Shown piece after piece: positions 51,155 to 61,535 of a stretch of DNA of 64,000 bases (within the stretch, counting starts at the first letter, position 1; each line of letters opens with the position of its first letter). The position numbers were made by a program, and so were the translations under genes. The notes under the pieces are model-generated. The model had not been told where the DNA came from and searched no databases. It saw nothing but the letters and a program-made list of their open reading frames with translations. The stretch spans positions 1 to 64,000 of the forward strand of contig NZ_JAKZKV010000003.1 of assembly GCF_022808675.1 (NCBI RefSeq), read 5' to 3'. Source of the DNA: Parabacteroides sp. FAFU027. Its GTDB lineage: Bacteria > Bacteroidota > Bacteroidia > Bacteroidales > UBA7332.

Positions 51155-52450
51155 TCATTTTACAATACCGTACAAATCAAACACATCGGCATTTTCAATC
51201 AATACCGGATACAGCTCCCCGATTTGCAACGGTTTATCTTTGGATACTAAAACCTCAGGGTCAACTTCTGGTGAGTCGAATTCAGTGCGACCCACGTAGA
51301 AATCCTCTTCTTCACGGTCGATAATCACACGCAATGTCTGTCCGATTTTAGCCTGGCTGATTTCCCCGGCAATACGCTCTTGTACGGTCATCAGTTCATC
51401 CATACGCGCCTGTTTGACTTCGAATGGAATATCGTCAGTAAATTCTTTCGCCGCGGTAGTACCCTCTTCTTCCGAATAAGGGAATGCACCCAAACGCTCA
51501 AAACGCATCTCCCGTACAAACTCCAACAGCTCTGCAAAGTCTTGCTCCGTCTCTCCCGGAAATCCCACCAACAAAGTGGTTCTCAAATGAATACCGGGAA
51601 TTTCACGACGCATCGCACGAAGCAACTCGTAAGTTTGCCCCTTGGTCACATTACGACGCATACGGCTCAGAACAGAGTCACTGATGTGTTGCAACGCAAT
51701 ATCCAAATATTTGCAGACATTATCACGCTCACGCATCACACGCAGCAAATCCATCGGGAAATGCGCCGGATAAGCGTAATGCAGGCGAATCCACTCTACT
51801 CCCGGAACATCTGATATGCGTTCAATCAGTTCGGCAAGCTTATTTTCCTTATATAAATCAAGTCCGTAAAAAGTCAAATCCTGCGCTATTACCTGAAACT
51901 CCTTCACGCCTTTTGCGACCAGGCCTTTTACCTCCTCTACAATCTCATCCATCGGACGCGATTGGTATTTTCCGGTAATAATAGGTATAGCACAATATGC
52001 ACAGGTACGGTTACATCCTTCACCAATTTTCAGGTAAGCATAGTGTTGCGGCGTGGTGAGAGTACGCTCCAATGCCAGATTCTGGTCATAAGACTTACCC
52101 AAATCACCAAGCAACTCCTTCCAGTTGAATTTTCCGTAAAATTTATCCACTTCCGGAATCTCTTCACGTAATTCTGAAACATATCGCTCAGAAAGGCAAC
52201 CCATTACATACAACTTACCAATTTTACGCTTTTTCTTAGCCTGCACAAACTGGAGAATCATATCAATAGACTCCTCTTTAGCATCCCCGATAAATCCGCA
52301 GGTATTAATAACAACAATCTCTCCGTTCGGATTCTCCGAATCGTGCTCTACCTGATAGCCATTAGCCGTAAACTGGCGCATCAGTTGTTCGCTGTCCACC
52401 AGATTCTTGGAACAGCCTAAGGTAATAATATCAACTTTGTTCTTTTTCAT
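51155..52450 (-). CDS. rimO: Ribosomal protein uS12 methylthiotransferase
   Basis: Radical SAM enzyme that adds a methylthio group to an Asp of ribosomal protein S12. The 431-residue protein has the N-terminal cluster domain Cys in [28 protein letters not shown] and VMGCLSERY. The radical SAM CxxxCxxC is [12 protein letters not shown]. The C-terminal TRAM domain ends near NADVFDLYG. The LGCSKN pattern separates RimO from MiaB. It lies between ftsY and pyrC on the minus strand. Confidence 0.95.
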   Translation of the reverse strand: MKKNKVDIITLGCSKNLVDSEQLMRQFTANGYQVEHDSENPNGEIVVINTCGFIGDAKEESIDMILQFVQAKKKRKIGKLYVMGCLSERYVSELREEIPEVDKFYGKFNWKELLGDLGKSYDQNLALERTLTTPQHYAYLKIGEGCNRTCAYCAIPIITGKYQSRPMDEIVEEVKGLVAKGVKEFQVIAQDLTFYGLDLYKENKLAELIERISDVPGVEWIRLHYAYPAHFPMDLLRVMRERDNVCKYLDIALQHISDSVLSRMRRNVTKGQTYELLRAMRREIPGIHLRTTLLVGFPGETEQDFAELLEFVREMRFERLGAFPYSEEEGTTAAKEFTDDIPFEVKQARMDELMTVQERIAGEISQAKIGQTLRVIIDREEEDFYVGRTEFDSPEVDPEVLVSKDKPLQIGELYPVLIENADVFDLYGIVK

Positions 52451-52594
52451 AAATAAAAAAAGAGCTCCCCTTACTCCTCAAAGGAAGAGTTGCGAGAAAG
52501 CCCTGTCAAATCTTATCTGCTATATAGTTTCAGTCCAAATTTCACAATCGAAATATTACTTTTCACCCTCTCCATTCGAGTGATAAGGAGGTCG

Positions 52595-53548
52595 TTATTC
52601 TCCAAAAAGGGAATCCACAAATTCTTTTCTGCGAAAAACCTGCAAATCTTCCATTCCCTCTCCAAGTCCAATGTATTTCACCGGAGTCTTGAACTGGTCT
52701 GAAATTCCAATAACAACACCACCTTTTGCAGTGCCGTCCAATTTCGTAATTGCCAGGGCATTTACCTCGGTAGCTGCTGTAAATTGTTTAGCCTGCTCGA
52801 AAGCATTCTGTCCGGTGGAACCGTCCAATACCAACAAAATCTCATCGGGAGCTCCCTCAACGACTTTGTTCATAACGTTTTTAATCTTGGATAGTTCATT
52901 CATCAGGCCAACTTTGTTATGCAAACGACCCGCAGTGTCAATAATCACGACATCAGCATTACCGGCTTTGGCAGAACTCAGGGTATCATAAGCCACAGAA
53001 GCCGGGTCAGAGCCCATCTTCTGCTTAACCACCGGTACACCGACTCGCTCTCCCCAAATCACCAACTGCTCCACAGCTGCCGCACGGAAAGTATCAGCCG
53101 CACCAAGCACAACCGAATATCCGTTTTTCTTGAATTGGTATGCGAGTTTACCGATAGTCGTAGTTTTCCCCACACCGTTAACGCCCACTACCATGATTAC
53201 GTAAGGCTTTCTTCCGGCTGGTACAGTAAATTCCTCAACATCTTCGGCATTGGTCTCGGTCAGCAACGCCCCGATTTCATCTCGGAGAATCGCATTCAGC
53301 TCTGACTGTCCAACATATTTATCCGTAGCGACACGTTTCTCAATCCGGTTGATGATTTTCAGCGTTGTCTCAACGCCTACATCGGAGGTAATCAGAATCT
53401 CTTCGAGTTCATCAAGCACATCTTCGTCAACGGTTGATTTCCCGACAAGAACCCTTGAAAGTTTAGAAAAAACACTGGTTTTAGTTTTTTCCAATCCCTT
53501 ATCGAGGGTTTCTTTCTTCTCTTTGGAGAAAAAGTTAAATATTCCCAT
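52595..53548 (-). CDS. ftsY: Signal recognition particle receptor FtsY
   Basis: GTPase that brings ribosome-nascent chain-SRP complexes to the inner membrane. The 317-residue protein has a short N-terminal region (MGIFNFFSKEKKETLDKGLE) and an NG domain: helical N part, then GTPase motifs GVNGVGKTTTIGKL (G1), DTFRAAAVEQL, IIDTAGRLHN (G3), ITKLDGTAKGG (G4) and GLGEGMEDLQVF (G5). The acidic A domain of E. coli FtsY is absent, as in many bacteria. A terminator and a -7 box TACTTTTG (53580-53587) lie upstream. Confidence 0.96.
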   Translation of the reverse strand: MGIFNFFSKEKKETLDKGLEKTKTSVFSKLSRVLVGKSTVDEDVLDELEEILITSDVGVETTLKIINRIEKRVATDKYVGQSELNAILRDEIGALLTETNAEDVEEFTVPAGRKPYVIMVVGVNGVGKTTTIGKLAYQFKKNGYSVVLGAADTFRAAAVEQLVIWGERVGVPVVKQKMGSDPASVAYDTLSSAKAGNADVVIIDTAGRLHNKVGLMNELSKIKNVMNKVVEGAPDEILLVLDGSTGQNAFEQAKQFTAATEVNALAITKLDGTAKGGVVIGISDQFKTPVKYIGLGEGMEDLQVFRRKEFVDSLFGE

Positions 53549-53603
53549 GATGTTAATTCAAAATACTGTTTATCAGCAACAAAAGTAATCAAAATAGCAA
53601 TAC

Positions 53604-53633
53604 AAAAAAAGCTTCCCGTAATGAGAAGCTTTT
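53604..53633 (-). terminator. Terminator after the rpmB-rpmG-DUF4295 genes
   Basis: Reverse-strand AAAAGCTTC pairs with GAAGCTTTT around CTCATTACGG-type loop bases, followed by a long T run. It ends the ribosomal protein transcript before ftsY. Confidence 0.8.
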
Positions 53634-53653
53634 CATGTATATGGTGTTCAGAA

Positions 53654-53806
53654 TTATTTCGCGAAAAATTCTTTTACTTTTTCGTTAGGAACCATTTCTT
53701 CCTGGAAAGTGTAGGCGCCTGTTTTTGGTGATTTCACCATTTTGATTACTTTAGAATAAGTACGGCCTTCACCTGTTTGTAATGATGCTACGGTCTTCTT
53801 TGCCAT
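53654..53806 (-). CDS. DUF4295 small protein
   Basis: A 50-residue basic protein, MAKKTVASLQTGEGRTYSKV..., ending VKEFFAK. This family, DUF4295, is found in Bacteroidota directly after the bL33 gene, and its size, charge and position suggest a ribosome-associated protein; no function is established. It starts 8 bp after rpmG and is followed by a terminator. Confidence 0.85.
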   Translation of the reverse strand: MAKKTVASLQTGEGRTYSKVIKMVKSPKTGAYTFQEEMVPNEKVKEFFAK

Positions 53807-53814
53807 GGTCTAGC

Positions 53815-54003
53815 TTATTTAATTTCTTTATGAACTGTCACTTTTTTCAGGATTGGGTTGTATTTTTTCAACTCCAAACGCTCAGTAGTGTTTTTTCTGT
53901 TTTTAGTGGTTACGTAACGAGATGTACCCGGCATGCCACTAGTTTTGTGTTCGGTGCACTCCAGGATAACCTGGATTCTGTTGCCTTTTGCTTTTTTTGC
54001 CAT
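53815..54003 (-). CDS. rpmG: Large ribosomal subunit protein bL33
   Basis: A 62-residue basic protein with the L33 motifs [34 protein letters not shown] (in pieces) and a [10 protein letters not shown] end. The four zinc-binding Cys residues of C+ forms are absent apart from one Cys, so this is a zinc-independent C- form. It lies 15 bp after rpmB and 8 bp before the DUF4295 gene. Confidence 0.96.
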   Translation of the reverse strand: MAKKAKGNRIQVILECTEHKTSGMPGTSRYVTTKNRKNTTERLELKKYNPILKKVTVHKEIK

Positions 54004-54018
54004 TTTTTATGCTCTCCC

Positions 54019-54273
54019 TTATCCTAAAATACGAATTTCGTTTAAATGACCACCGCTGATTGCTTTTTTAATTGCAGCATCCAAACCAACTTTATTGATG
54101 GTTCTCAATCCTGCAGCTGAAAGGGTCAAGGTAATCCATTCTTCCTGCTCTACCCAATAGAACTTTTTCTTGAACAAGTTGACATTGAACACTCTTTTTG
54201 TTCTTCTTTTAGAGTGTGATACGTTGTTGCCAACCATCGCTTTTTTTCCGGTAATTTGACAAATCTTCGACAT
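54019..54273 (-). CDS. rpmB: Large ribosomal subunit protein bL28
   Basis: An 84-residue protein with [20 protein letters not shown] and [17 protein letters not shown], the standard L28 N-terminus, and [20 protein letters not shown]. No zinc CxxC pairs, so again a C- form. It is the first gene of the rpmB-rpmG-DUF4295 set. About 190 bp to the next gene shows no further feature. Confidence 0.97.
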   Translation of the reverse strand: MSKICQITGKKAMVGNNVSHSKRRTKRVFNVNLFKKKFYWVEQEEWITLTLSAAGLRTINKVGLDAAIKKAISGGHLNEIRILG

Positions 54274-54467
54274 TGCTATCTTGTGTTTTATTATTATTTT
54301 CTCCTATTTTCTCAAACAGTCCGCAAAGTAAATCATTTCTTCCGAACTACACAAATATCCACGTACTTTTTTCTCTTATTTAGAAGAACCCCAAAAGAGC
54401 AAAAAGAAAATCTCACCACTAAAAATCAACAGATTACCCAACAAAAGTGCAAATACTGTTCAAATCT

Positions 54468-55715
54468 TTATTTTCGCTTCTGAATCATTTCTGCAGCCAT
54501 AAACAGCGCAGCATTGGCAGAACGTTGAATATTTGCCTCTCGTTGCGCTCCGAAACGAAAACGCTCCGCACGAATTTTATCTCCGACTTTTGCAGCAATC
54601 CAAACCGTACCGACAGGTTTCTCCGGTGTACCGCCATCCGGACCTGCCACTCCGGTAGTCGCTACCGCCACATCGGCTCCCGTTATCCGGGCAACACCTT
54701 CCACCATTTGACGGACCACCTGCTCGCTTACTGCGCCATGTTCAATTAAATCCGATTCAGAGACACCTAACACGTTTTGCTTTACCTCATTGGCATAAGC
54801 CACAACTCCACCTTTATAATAGGCTGAACTACCGGCAACAGCCGTAATCAGATGCGCAATGTAACCTCCGGTGCAACTTTCAGCGGATGCAAAAGTCAGC
54901 CCCTGTTTTTTCAACAATGCACCGATAAATTCACCGATGGGAGCATCGGAAGATTCGAAGATACTCTCTCCCAACAATTCCTTCAACCAAACCTCAGCTT
55001 CATCTGCGGCAGCTACAAGGGTATCCCAATCTTCAGACCGTCCGGTCAGACGAAGACGGACAATTCCGGGAGCCGGCAAATAAGCCAACCTGAAAAAATC
55101 AGGCAAAGCACTCTCCCACTCTGCAATGTGCATAGCCAGCCCTGACTCGGAATAATTCTTTACCGAATAGGTCCGGTGGAGAATATGAATATCTTTCGCG
55201 TATTTAGCTTGCAAGCGGGGAAGAACCTCGTTGGTCATTACCGTTTTCATCTCAAACGGAACGCCAGGCATCGAAACCAGCACTTTTCCACCCCGTTCAA
55301 ACCAGGTAATAGGAGCCGTTCCTGCCGTATTGGGAATCACGATGCAATCCTTTGGCACATTCGCCTGTCCACGGGTTAGTTCGTTGATTGACATATTCCG
55401 GTGAGCAAACATCTCCTCGATATTTCTCAAAACCGATTCATTGAAAACCAGTTCGGTCTTGAAAAATTCACATAATGTCTTTTTTGTGATGTCATCATTG
55501 GTCGGGCCAATGCCTCCGGTAACGAGGACAGCATCTACACGGCTTAATGCTGCTTCAAAGGCTTCGAGCAATTCTTCCCGCTCATCGCCAATCGTAGTAA
55601 TACGAAACACGTCAAAGCCAATTTTATTCAGCTCCTTAGCCATCCATGCAGAGTTCGTATCGACGACCTGTCCTATCAACAGTTCGTCTCCTATGGTTAT
55701 TATTTCTGTTTTCAT
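54468..55715 (-). CDS. cinA: CinA-family protein (nicotinamide-nucleotide amidase/competence-damage)
   Basis: Two-domain protein of 415 residues. The N-terminal MoCF/COG1058 domain (1-170) has ITIGDELLIGQVVDTNSAW and VLVTGGIGPTNDDITKKTL. The C-terminal amidase domain (about 255-415) has FASAESCTGGYIAHLITAVAGSS in pieces, VSEQVVRQMVEG and TTGVAGPDGGTPEKPVGTVWIA. It recycles nicotinamide mononucleotide or ADP-ribose and is induced during competence in some bacteria. It begins about 40 bp from the M48 gene on the same strand. Confidence 0.94.
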   Translation of the reverse strand: MKTEIITIGDELLIGQVVDTNSAWMAKELNKIGFDVFRITTIGDEREELLEAFEAALSRVDAVLVTGGIGPTNDDITKKTLCEFFKTELVFNESVLRNIEEMFAHRNMSINELTRGQANVPKDCIVIPNTAGTAPITWFERGGKVLVSMPGVPFEMKTVMTNEVLPRLQAKYAKDIHILHRTYSVKNYSESGLAMHIAEWESALPDFFRLAYLPAPGIVRLRLTGRSEDWDTLVAAADEAEVWLKELLGESIFESSDAPIGEFIGALLKKQGLTFASAESCTGGYIAHLITAVAGSSAYYKGGVVAYANEVKQNVLGVSESDLIEHGAVSEQVVRQMVEGVARITGADVAVATTGVAGPDGGTPEKPVGTVWIAAKVGDKIRAERFRFGAQREANIQRSANAALFMAAEMIQKRK

Positions 55716-55758
55716 AAAAACCTCCCAAGAAGGGCTATTAGAATGTATTTAGATTGAA

Positions 55759-57042
55759 TCATTTCGAAAGTATAAGCATCTCGTCTCCCTTCCCTTTGGG
55801 GAGGGCCGGGGTGAGGTCTCTTATTTTCTCCATCCTTTGCAAAAGTGTTGGGTGCGAATAGTGCACAAAAACATACGCCGGATGAGGATTAAGATTACTC
55901 AGGGCATGCACCGAAATTTTCTTCAATCCGCTTACCAGAGCGTCACCCAATCCGTAATTGCCTGCAAAAGCATCTGCCTGATATTCATTACGACGGGAAA
56001 ACAGATTCATCACCAATCCCAATACAGTTGAAACCGGTTGGTAAAGTAAGCCAAACACCACTACACCGATATGAAACGAAGGTTGTGCCACACCTAATAT
56101 TTCAGCAGAAACAGGATATTTCAGGAAAATGGACAACAGATAAAGCAAGACAAACGACTGCACAAAAGAGATAATCAACGACGAAACCACATGTTTGCGC
56201 TTGTAGTGTCCGACTTCGTGCGCTAAAACAGCCACAACCTCTTCGGTATTGAGTTGCTCTATCAACGTATCAAACAACACCACCCGTTTCTTCTTGCCAA
56301 AACCGGTAAAATAGGCATTTGCCTTGGTGCTGCGTTTAGAGCCGTCTATCACGAAAATATTTTTCAGGCTAAATCCGGCTTTCCCGCAAAATGACTCAAT
56401 GGCCGTGCGAAGCTCTCCCTCTTCCAATGGTTTTTGCTTATTGAACAAAGGAACTATCCATTCGGAATAAAACAGCAGCATGACCAACGAAAACAGGGAC
56501 AATGCGCCCCAGGTAGCCAACCAGAAACTATCTCCCAGTTTTTGATACAGCCACAATACTAACCACAATACCCCACCCATCAATACAACACTCAAAACCA
56601 GCGATTTAATCAAATCCAGCACAAAAGTCTTCGGAGTGGTTTTATTGAACCCGAATTTCTCCTCAATCCAAAATGTATTATAAATAGCAAATGGCAAAGT
56701 CAGTATTTCATTACCTATATATAATACGGCGAAAAAGGATAACGACACCACTATTTCATTTTGGGGAAAGCTTCTCACCCATTCATCCACCCAGGCAAAA
56801 CCACCCAGCAACAGCATAGCCAGTTCAATCGCGAGTGTAAACAGTCGGGTATAATCCGAAAAGCGGCTATTGGTCAACGTATAGTTTTGCTGTTTGGCAT
56901 ACTTCTCCTCCTCGTATATTCCTTTTAGCTTTTCGGGAATGATAGGAGAGAGCATTTTTCGGTTCAGAATGGAAAGCGTTTGTTCCAGTGCAAAATCAGC
57001 AATAACAAAAATGATTATCAGGAAAAACAGTATTTGAGCCAT
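55759..57042 (-). CDS. M48-family membrane metalloprotease (Ste24-like)
   Basis: Zinc protease of the inner membrane, about 427 residues. I start at MAQILFFLIIIFVIADFALE (57042), the first membrane helix; an ATG at 57081 adds 13 residues with no gain. Motifs: VVAVLAHEVGHYKRKH (HExxH) and NEYQADAFAGNYG (third ligand Glu), with FVIDGSKRSTKANAYFTGFG. About seven membrane helices fit the CAAX prenyl protease type 1 (Ste24) group. The last ~20 residues (TPALPKGKGDEM...) are encoded by a dispersed repeat, so the C-terminus is unusual. Confidence 0.9.
   Translation of the reverse strand: MAQILFFLIIIFVIADFALEQTLSILNRKMLSPIIPEKLKGIYEEEKYAKQQNYTLTNSRFSDYTRLFTLAIELAMLLLGGFAWVDEWVRSFPQNEIVVSLSFFAVLYIGNEILTLPFAIYNTFWIEEKFGFNKTTPKTFVLDLIKSLVLSVVLMGGVLWLVLWLYQKLGDSFWLATWGALSLFSLVMLLFYSEWIVPLFNKQKPLEEGELRTAIESFCGKAGFSLKNIFVIDGSKRSTKANAYFTGFGKKKRVVLFDTLIEQLNTEEVVAVLAHEVGHYKRKHVVSSLIISFVQSFVLLYLLSIFLKYPVSAEILGVAQPSFHIGVVVFGLLYQPVSTVLGLVMNLFSRRNEYQADAFAGNYGLGDALVSGLKKISVHALSNLNPHPAYVFVHYSHPTLLQRMEKIRDLTPALPKGKGDEMLILSK
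55787..55818 (-). repeat. Dispersed CTCCCCAAAGGGAAGGG repeat, copy 2 (inside the M48 gene)
   Basis: Read on the reverse strand, the sequence matches 33834-33864 apart from a few bases. It supplies residues DLTPALPKGKG near the end of the protease, which suggests that the repeat was captured into the reading frame. Confidence 0.75.
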
Positions 57043-57238
57043 ATCGGTTATTATTTTGAAGTACAAAGGTAACCATTTCACTGTAATACGGGCACTGGCC
57101 TCTCACAGCATATCCGGAAACGAAAATTTGTTTTGTAAAACATATTCTGCCACAAAACAACCCCGTTATTTAAAACGTTTAAAAACAATGCGTGATAAAA
57201 CCGTATAAACATTGCTCATTTATTTAACCTTATAGGAT

Positions 57239-58369
57239 ATGAAGATTCACGAGTATCAAGCCCGGGAAATTTTTGCCCGTTACGGAATCCCGGTCACTGA
57301 CTGGGTGCTGTGCTACAATGAAGCGGAAGTAACAGCCGCCGTCGAGAAAATAGGACTCCCGGTTATGGTCAAGGCTCAGGTCTTGACAGGTGGGCGGGGT
57401 AAAGCAGGCGGGGTAAAATTTGCCACTTCTCTCGAAAAAGCACAGGATGCCGCCCGTAATATTCTCGGCATGAACATCAAAGACTACACTGTTGAAAAGG
57501 TCATTGTAGCCGATGGGGTAGAGATTAAATCCGAATTCTACGTCGGGCTTACCATTGACCGGATTTCCAAATCGGTATTGGTAATGGCCAGTAAAGAGGG
57601 TGGCATGGAAATCGAAGAGGTCGCTAAAACCAATCCGGAAGCCATTCTCAAATACCCCATCGACCCGGATTTAGGCATGACACCTTTCATGGCTCGGAAG
57701 ATTGCTTTCGCCCTTTTTGATGATTTCGCGTTGGTCAAACAGGCCACACCCATTCTCCAAAAACTTTACCGGATATTTATAGAGACTGACGCAAATCTCG
57801 TGGAGGTAAATCCTCTGGTGATCACCGATAAAGACCAGCTATATGCCATTGACGGAAAAATGACCTTTGATGACAATGCGCTTTACCGCCAAAAAGATAT
57901 TTATGCCCTCAACGAACCGACCGAAGACGAATTGAAAGAGATTCAGGCCAAGGAAAAAGGGCTCAGCTACATCCGCCTCGACGGTACAATCGGCTGTATG
58001 GTAAACGGGGCAGGACTGGCTATGGCAACCATGGATATGATTAAACTATTTGGTGGCTCTCCGGCCAACTTCCTTGACATTGGTGGCAGCTCCAATCCGC
58101 AAAAGGTAATCGAGGCTATGAACCTGCTGCTTTCGGATAAAAACGTGAAAGTGGTGATGATAAACATCTTCGGGGGAATCACCCGTTGCGATGATGTAGC
58201 CAAAGGCCTGCTGGTGGCATTGGAACAAATAAAGACCTCAATTCCTATAGTCGTCCGCTTGTCGGGAACCAATGCTAAAGAGGGTCTGGAAATTCTGAAA
58301 GATTCCAACCTGACCGTTGTGGAAACGATGAGTGACGCGGCAAAAAAAGCCATCAGCCTGATTAATTAA
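57239..58369 (+). CDS. sucC: Succinyl-CoA synthetase beta subunit
   Basis: ATP-grasp subunit that makes ATP (or GTP) from succinyl-CoA hydrolysis, or runs in reverse. The 376-residue protein has MKIHEYQAREIFARYGIPV, VMVKAQVLTGGRGKAGGVKF (ATP grasp), IDPDLGMTPFMARKI, NLVEVNPLVIT, GCMVNGAGLAMATMDMIKL, FLDIGGSSNP and MINIFGGITRCDDVAKG with the power-helix region. ADP versus GDP preference is not judged. sucD follows after 32 bp; the two form an operon. Confidence 0.96.
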   Translation: MKIHEYQAREIFARYGIPVTDWVLCYNEAEVTAAVEKIGLPVMVKAQVLTGGRGKAGGVKFATSLEKAQDAARNILGMNIKDYTVEKVIVADGVEIKSEFYVGLTIDRISKSVLVMASKEGGMEIEEVAKTNPEAILKYPIDPDLGMTPFMARKIAFALFDDFALVKQATPILQKLYRIFIETDANLVEVNPLVITDKDQLYAIDGKMTFDDNALYRQKDIYALNEPTEDELKEIQAKEKGLSYIRLDGTIGCMVNGAGLAMATMDMIKLFGGSPANFLDIGGSSNPQKVIEAMNLLLSDKNVKVVMINIFGGITRCDDVAKGLLVALEQIKTSIPIVVRLSGTNAKEGLEILKDSNLTVVETMSDAAKKAISLIN

Positions 58370-58401
58370 TCCATTTACCTTACTTTTAAATATTCATTGA
58401 T

Positions 58402-59274
58402 ATGAGCATTCTTGTCAATAAAAATACCAAACTGATTGTACAGGGCATCACAGGCCGCGACGGCAGTTTCCACTCCTGGAAAATGAAAGAATACGGAACA
58501 AACATCGTCGGTGGTGTTACTCCGGGAAAAGGAGGTCAGACGATTCATGACATCCCCGTATTTGACACTGTAGAAGAAGCGGTCAAAGCCACCGGAGCCA
58601 ATACCTCCATCATCTTTGTCCCTGCCCCATTGGCTGCCGATGCCATACTGGAAGCGGCAGAAGCCGGTATTGAGCTGGTTATCGCCATTTCGGAAGGTGT
58701 CCCTACGCTGGATATGGTAAAGGTAACTCCGTATCTTAAGAAAATGGGCGCCAAACTGATTGGCCCTAACTGCCCGGGATTGATTTCTCCGGACGAATCA
58801 CTGGTCGGTATCCTGCCGGGGAATATTTTCCTGAAAGGTAAAATCGGGCTGATGAGTCGTAGCGGCACGCTCACTTACGAAATGGTAAACCAACTGACCA
58901 CAAACGGACTGGGGCAAAGCACCTGTGTGGGTATTGGTGGCGACCCGGTAGCCGGGCTCTATTATCAGGAGTTGTTGCAAATGTTTGAAGACGACCCCGA
59001 AACCGAAGCGATCGTATTAATCGGTGAAATCGGTGGTGATGCGGAAGAACGGGCAGCACAATACATCAAAGAAAAAATCACCAAACCGGTAGTGGCCTTT
59101 ATAGCCGGACAGACCGCTCCTCCGGGCAAACGGATGGGTCATGCCGGTGCCATCATCTCCAGCGGTACGGGTACAGCAGAAGAAAAAATAGCTGCTTTTG
59201 AAAGTGTTGGCGTTCCTGTGGCCCGCAAACCTTCGGAAATACCGGAACTGGTAAAGAAATTATTGGACCAATAA
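58402..59274 (+). CDS. sucD: Succinyl-CoA synthetase alpha subunit
   Basis: CoA-binding subunit with the phospho-histidine. The 290-residue protein has the Rossmann CoA domain [52 protein letters not shown], the domain swivel [10 protein letters not shown], and [21 protein letters not shown] with the active His in GHAGAI. Length equals the E. coli protein within a few residues. With the acyl-CoA carboxylase genes and the Na+ pump it fits a succinate-propionate pathway, which is an inference. Confidence 0.97.
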   Translation: MSILVNKNTKLIVQGITGRDGSFHSWKMKEYGTNIVGGVTPGKGGQTIHDIPVFDTVEEAVKATGANTSIIFVPAPLAADAILEAAEAGIELVIAISEGVPTLDMVKVTPYLKKMGAKLIGPNCPGLISPDESLVGILPGNIFLKGKIGLMSRSGTLTYEMVNQLTTNGLGQSTCVGIGGDPVAGLYYQELLQMFEDDPETEAIVLIGEIGGDAEERAAQYIKEKITKPVVAFIAGQTAPPGKRMGHAGAIISSGTGTAEEKIAAFESVGVPVARKPSEIPELVKKLLDQ

Positions 59275-59310
59275 AACATTCAAGCCTGAATAGAAAAGCA
59301 GTTATATAAT

Positions 59311-59345
59311 ACAGCCCCGGCATCACGCAGGGGCTGTTTCATTTT
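59311..59345 (+). terminator. sucCD terminator
   Basis: ACAGCCCC (59311-59318) pairs with GGGGCTGT (59330-59337), followed by TTCATTTT. It ends the sucCD transcript about 40 bp past the stop. Confidence 0.85.
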
Positions 59346-59393
59346 CACACAAAACCATCAAAAACCATTTATCAAAGCTGAATTCCTTCAACT

Positions 59394-61535
59394 TTATTTC
59401 TTATTTCGCTTGGAGGTTACGACACGAATAACCGGCTTGGCATTCCAGTCCGAGGTATATTCTCCATTTGCAGTCAGCAATCTTACTTTGTAGTGATGAC
59501 GAACCTGTTTCATATTTCCGGATTGGGGAGTTATGGTAACATTGACAACATTCCCCACCTGTTTAGCTGCAAACTGAGAAATCAGGTACTCCCCTTTTTG
59601 ATAACCGAATCCATCACCGGCATCTTCATAAAGCACTCCTTTAGCTTGCCCGTTTTTATCCAATGCAACTACCAATGTCAATGAATCGGTTTTATATTGA
59701 GTAGTATTCTCAATGATTTTACCCAATGGTATAATCGCGCCACCTTTTACCTTCATATCTGCCTGGTAATTATCCGCCACTTCATTTTCCGGAATAAATG
59801 ACCGCCAGATTCCTTTCGGCAATGCCGGCTGTGCAGCCCACTTCGGAACAATCAGCAATTGGCTGCCCACCATATAAGCACGATCTTCCTTTCGCAGTGT
59901 TGTATCTTTGGGGTCTGCAAAAAAGACCGGTTGCATCACCGGAATACCGGACACTGAAGCTTCGCGGAATTGAGTATAAAGGTAGGGTAACAACCGATAA
60001 CGTCTTTGCAAAGCGGTACGGGAGACCTGCTCAACTTCAGGACCGAATGCCCACGGTTCTTTATTGTTGGCATCATTACTGGCATGTCCGCGCATAAATG
60101 GAAAATAGGCTCCCATAGCAATCCATTTCGCAAACAAATCGGGTGTGGTATTTCCGGTAAAACCGCCCATATCGGGACCGCTGAAAGGCTGACCGGACAG
60201 ACCCAGATTGAGAGACAACGGTGTGGACTCTTTCATATATCCTTCAGTGGCTGAATTATCCCCCGTCCAGGTAGCACCGTAACGGTGACTACCCAAAAAT
60301 CCGGAACGGGACAAGATAAACGGACGTTTATCCGGATTAGCTTTCAGGATCCCTTCGCGGGAAGCTTTTACCATCAAAGTGCCATACACGTTGTGATAAC
60401 GCAAATGAGAACCGGCTGGAAGTTCCCCTCCCCCGCGATGATGATTGTCTTCCGGCATGGTACCATCAGGTCCGTCAAAAACGGACGGTTCGTTCATATC
60501 ATTCCACACACCATCCACACCCTGAGCCATAAAATCTTTGTAAAGGTCACCCCACCACGCTCTTGTTTCCGGACGGGTAAAATCAGGAAAGGCACATTTG
60601 CCCGGCCATACTTTACCGTTATATTCCTTTCCATCTTTATTTTGCACCCAATGATTACCTTTGCTTCCCGAATCATAGACAAAATATCCTTTTTCAGCCT
60701 TTACGCCCGGGTCAATCATCCATACGGATTTGAAACCTTTTTGGTGCAGATAGTCATTGACCGCTTTGGGATTGGGTATCTTATTCTTGTCGAAAGTAAA
60801 TATTTTGAAGCTGTCCATATAGTCAATATCCATCCAGATCACATCACAGGGCAGTTTTTTCAGGCGGAAGGTATCGGCGAGGCTCTTAATGCGGGTATCC
60901 GGCACATAGGAGTACCGACATTGCTGATATCCCAATGCCCAAAGTGGCGGCATCTCCATTTTTCCTACCAGACCGGCTAAGGCTTTGAGTACCTCCTGCG
61001 GAGAGTTTCGCTGAATGATAATCAACCTGAATGCCGGGCCATCGGAAATAAACCGGATACTGTCTGTCAGTTCAATCTGCTGCTTCCAGCTATTATCAGC
61101 AATCACTCCGAAAGCTGTACCGTCCGCATTTACCCCCATCACCCACGGATGGCTTTGATACAAACGTTTTCCGCCATCCTTTTTATATTCGTAGTTATCG
61201 GTATTCCAGAGAGTTACCTGTTTCCCGTTACGTAAGAGACTTCCGGTGTTTTCACCTGTCCCGTAAAGACTAGTACCTTTTGCAATGGGCAGCGTCGCAA
61301 CCGATTTTCCATTTTTCAGGTAAAAGCGGGGCTTTAATTTCCAGTCCGCAGGAATGTTTCCTACAGACTGCGGCTCTTTCAATAAAGCTATGGAAGGATA
61401 ATGGTTAGCCGGATTGTAGTTTTTGGGATAAAAGACGGAGATCTGATTACCAATCAATTTATCCGCATTTCCGGCAAATATGAATTGAAGAATACCGGCA
61501 AACAAAAAGGATAATAAAAAAATCTTCTTACGCAT
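59394..61535 (-). CDS. GH31 family alpha-glycosidase
   Basis: Exported retaining alpha-glycosidase, 713 residues, with a signal peptide (MRKKIFLLSFLFAGILQFIFAG). GH31 features: N-terminal beta domain with LIIIQRNSPQEVLKALAGLVG; barrel start PPLWALGYQQCRYSYVPD; IWMDIDYMDSFKIFTFD; the catalytic nucleophile in GVWNDMNEPSVF (Asp of WNDMNE); and the acid/base region ATWTGDNSAT. Later come FRGHASNDANNKEPW and C-terminal beta domains. Alpha-glucosidase is the best guess; xylosidase is possible. It lies beside a second glycosidase gene on the same strand. Confidence 0.93.
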   Translation of the reverse strand: MRKKIFLLSFLFAGILQFIFAGNADKLIGNQISVFYPKNYNPANHYPSIALLKEPQSVGNIPADWKLKPRFYLKNGKSVATLPIAKGTSLYGTGENTGSLLRNGKQVTLWNTDNYEYKKDGGKRLYQSHPWVMGVNADGTAFGVIADNSWKQQIELTDSIRFISDGPAFRLIIIQRNSPQEVLKALAGLVGKMEMPPLWALGYQQCRYSYVPDTRIKSLADTFRLKKLPCDVIWMDIDYMDSFKIFTFDKNKIPNPKAVNDYLHQKGFKSVWMIDPGVKAEKGYFVYDSGSKGNHWVQNKDGKEYNGKVWPGKCAFPDFTRPETRAWWGDLYKDFMAQGVDGVWNDMNEPSVFDGPDGTMPEDNHHRGGGELPAGSHLRYHNVYGTLMVKASREGILKANPDKRPFILSRSGFLGSHRYGATWTGDNSATEGYMKESTPLSLNLGLSGQPFSGPDMGGFTGNTTPDLFAKWIAMGAYFPFMRGHASNDANNKEPWAFGPEVEQVSRTALQRRYRLLPYLYTQFREASVSGIPVMQPVFFADPKDTTLRKEDRAYMVGSQLLIVPKWAAQPALPKGIWRSFIPENEVADNYQADMKVKGGAIIPLGKIIENTTQYKTDSLTLVVALDKNGQAKGVLYEDAGDGFGYQKGEYLISQFAAKQVGNVVNVTITPQSGNMKQVRHHYKVRLLTANGEYTSDWNAKPVIRVVTSKRNKK

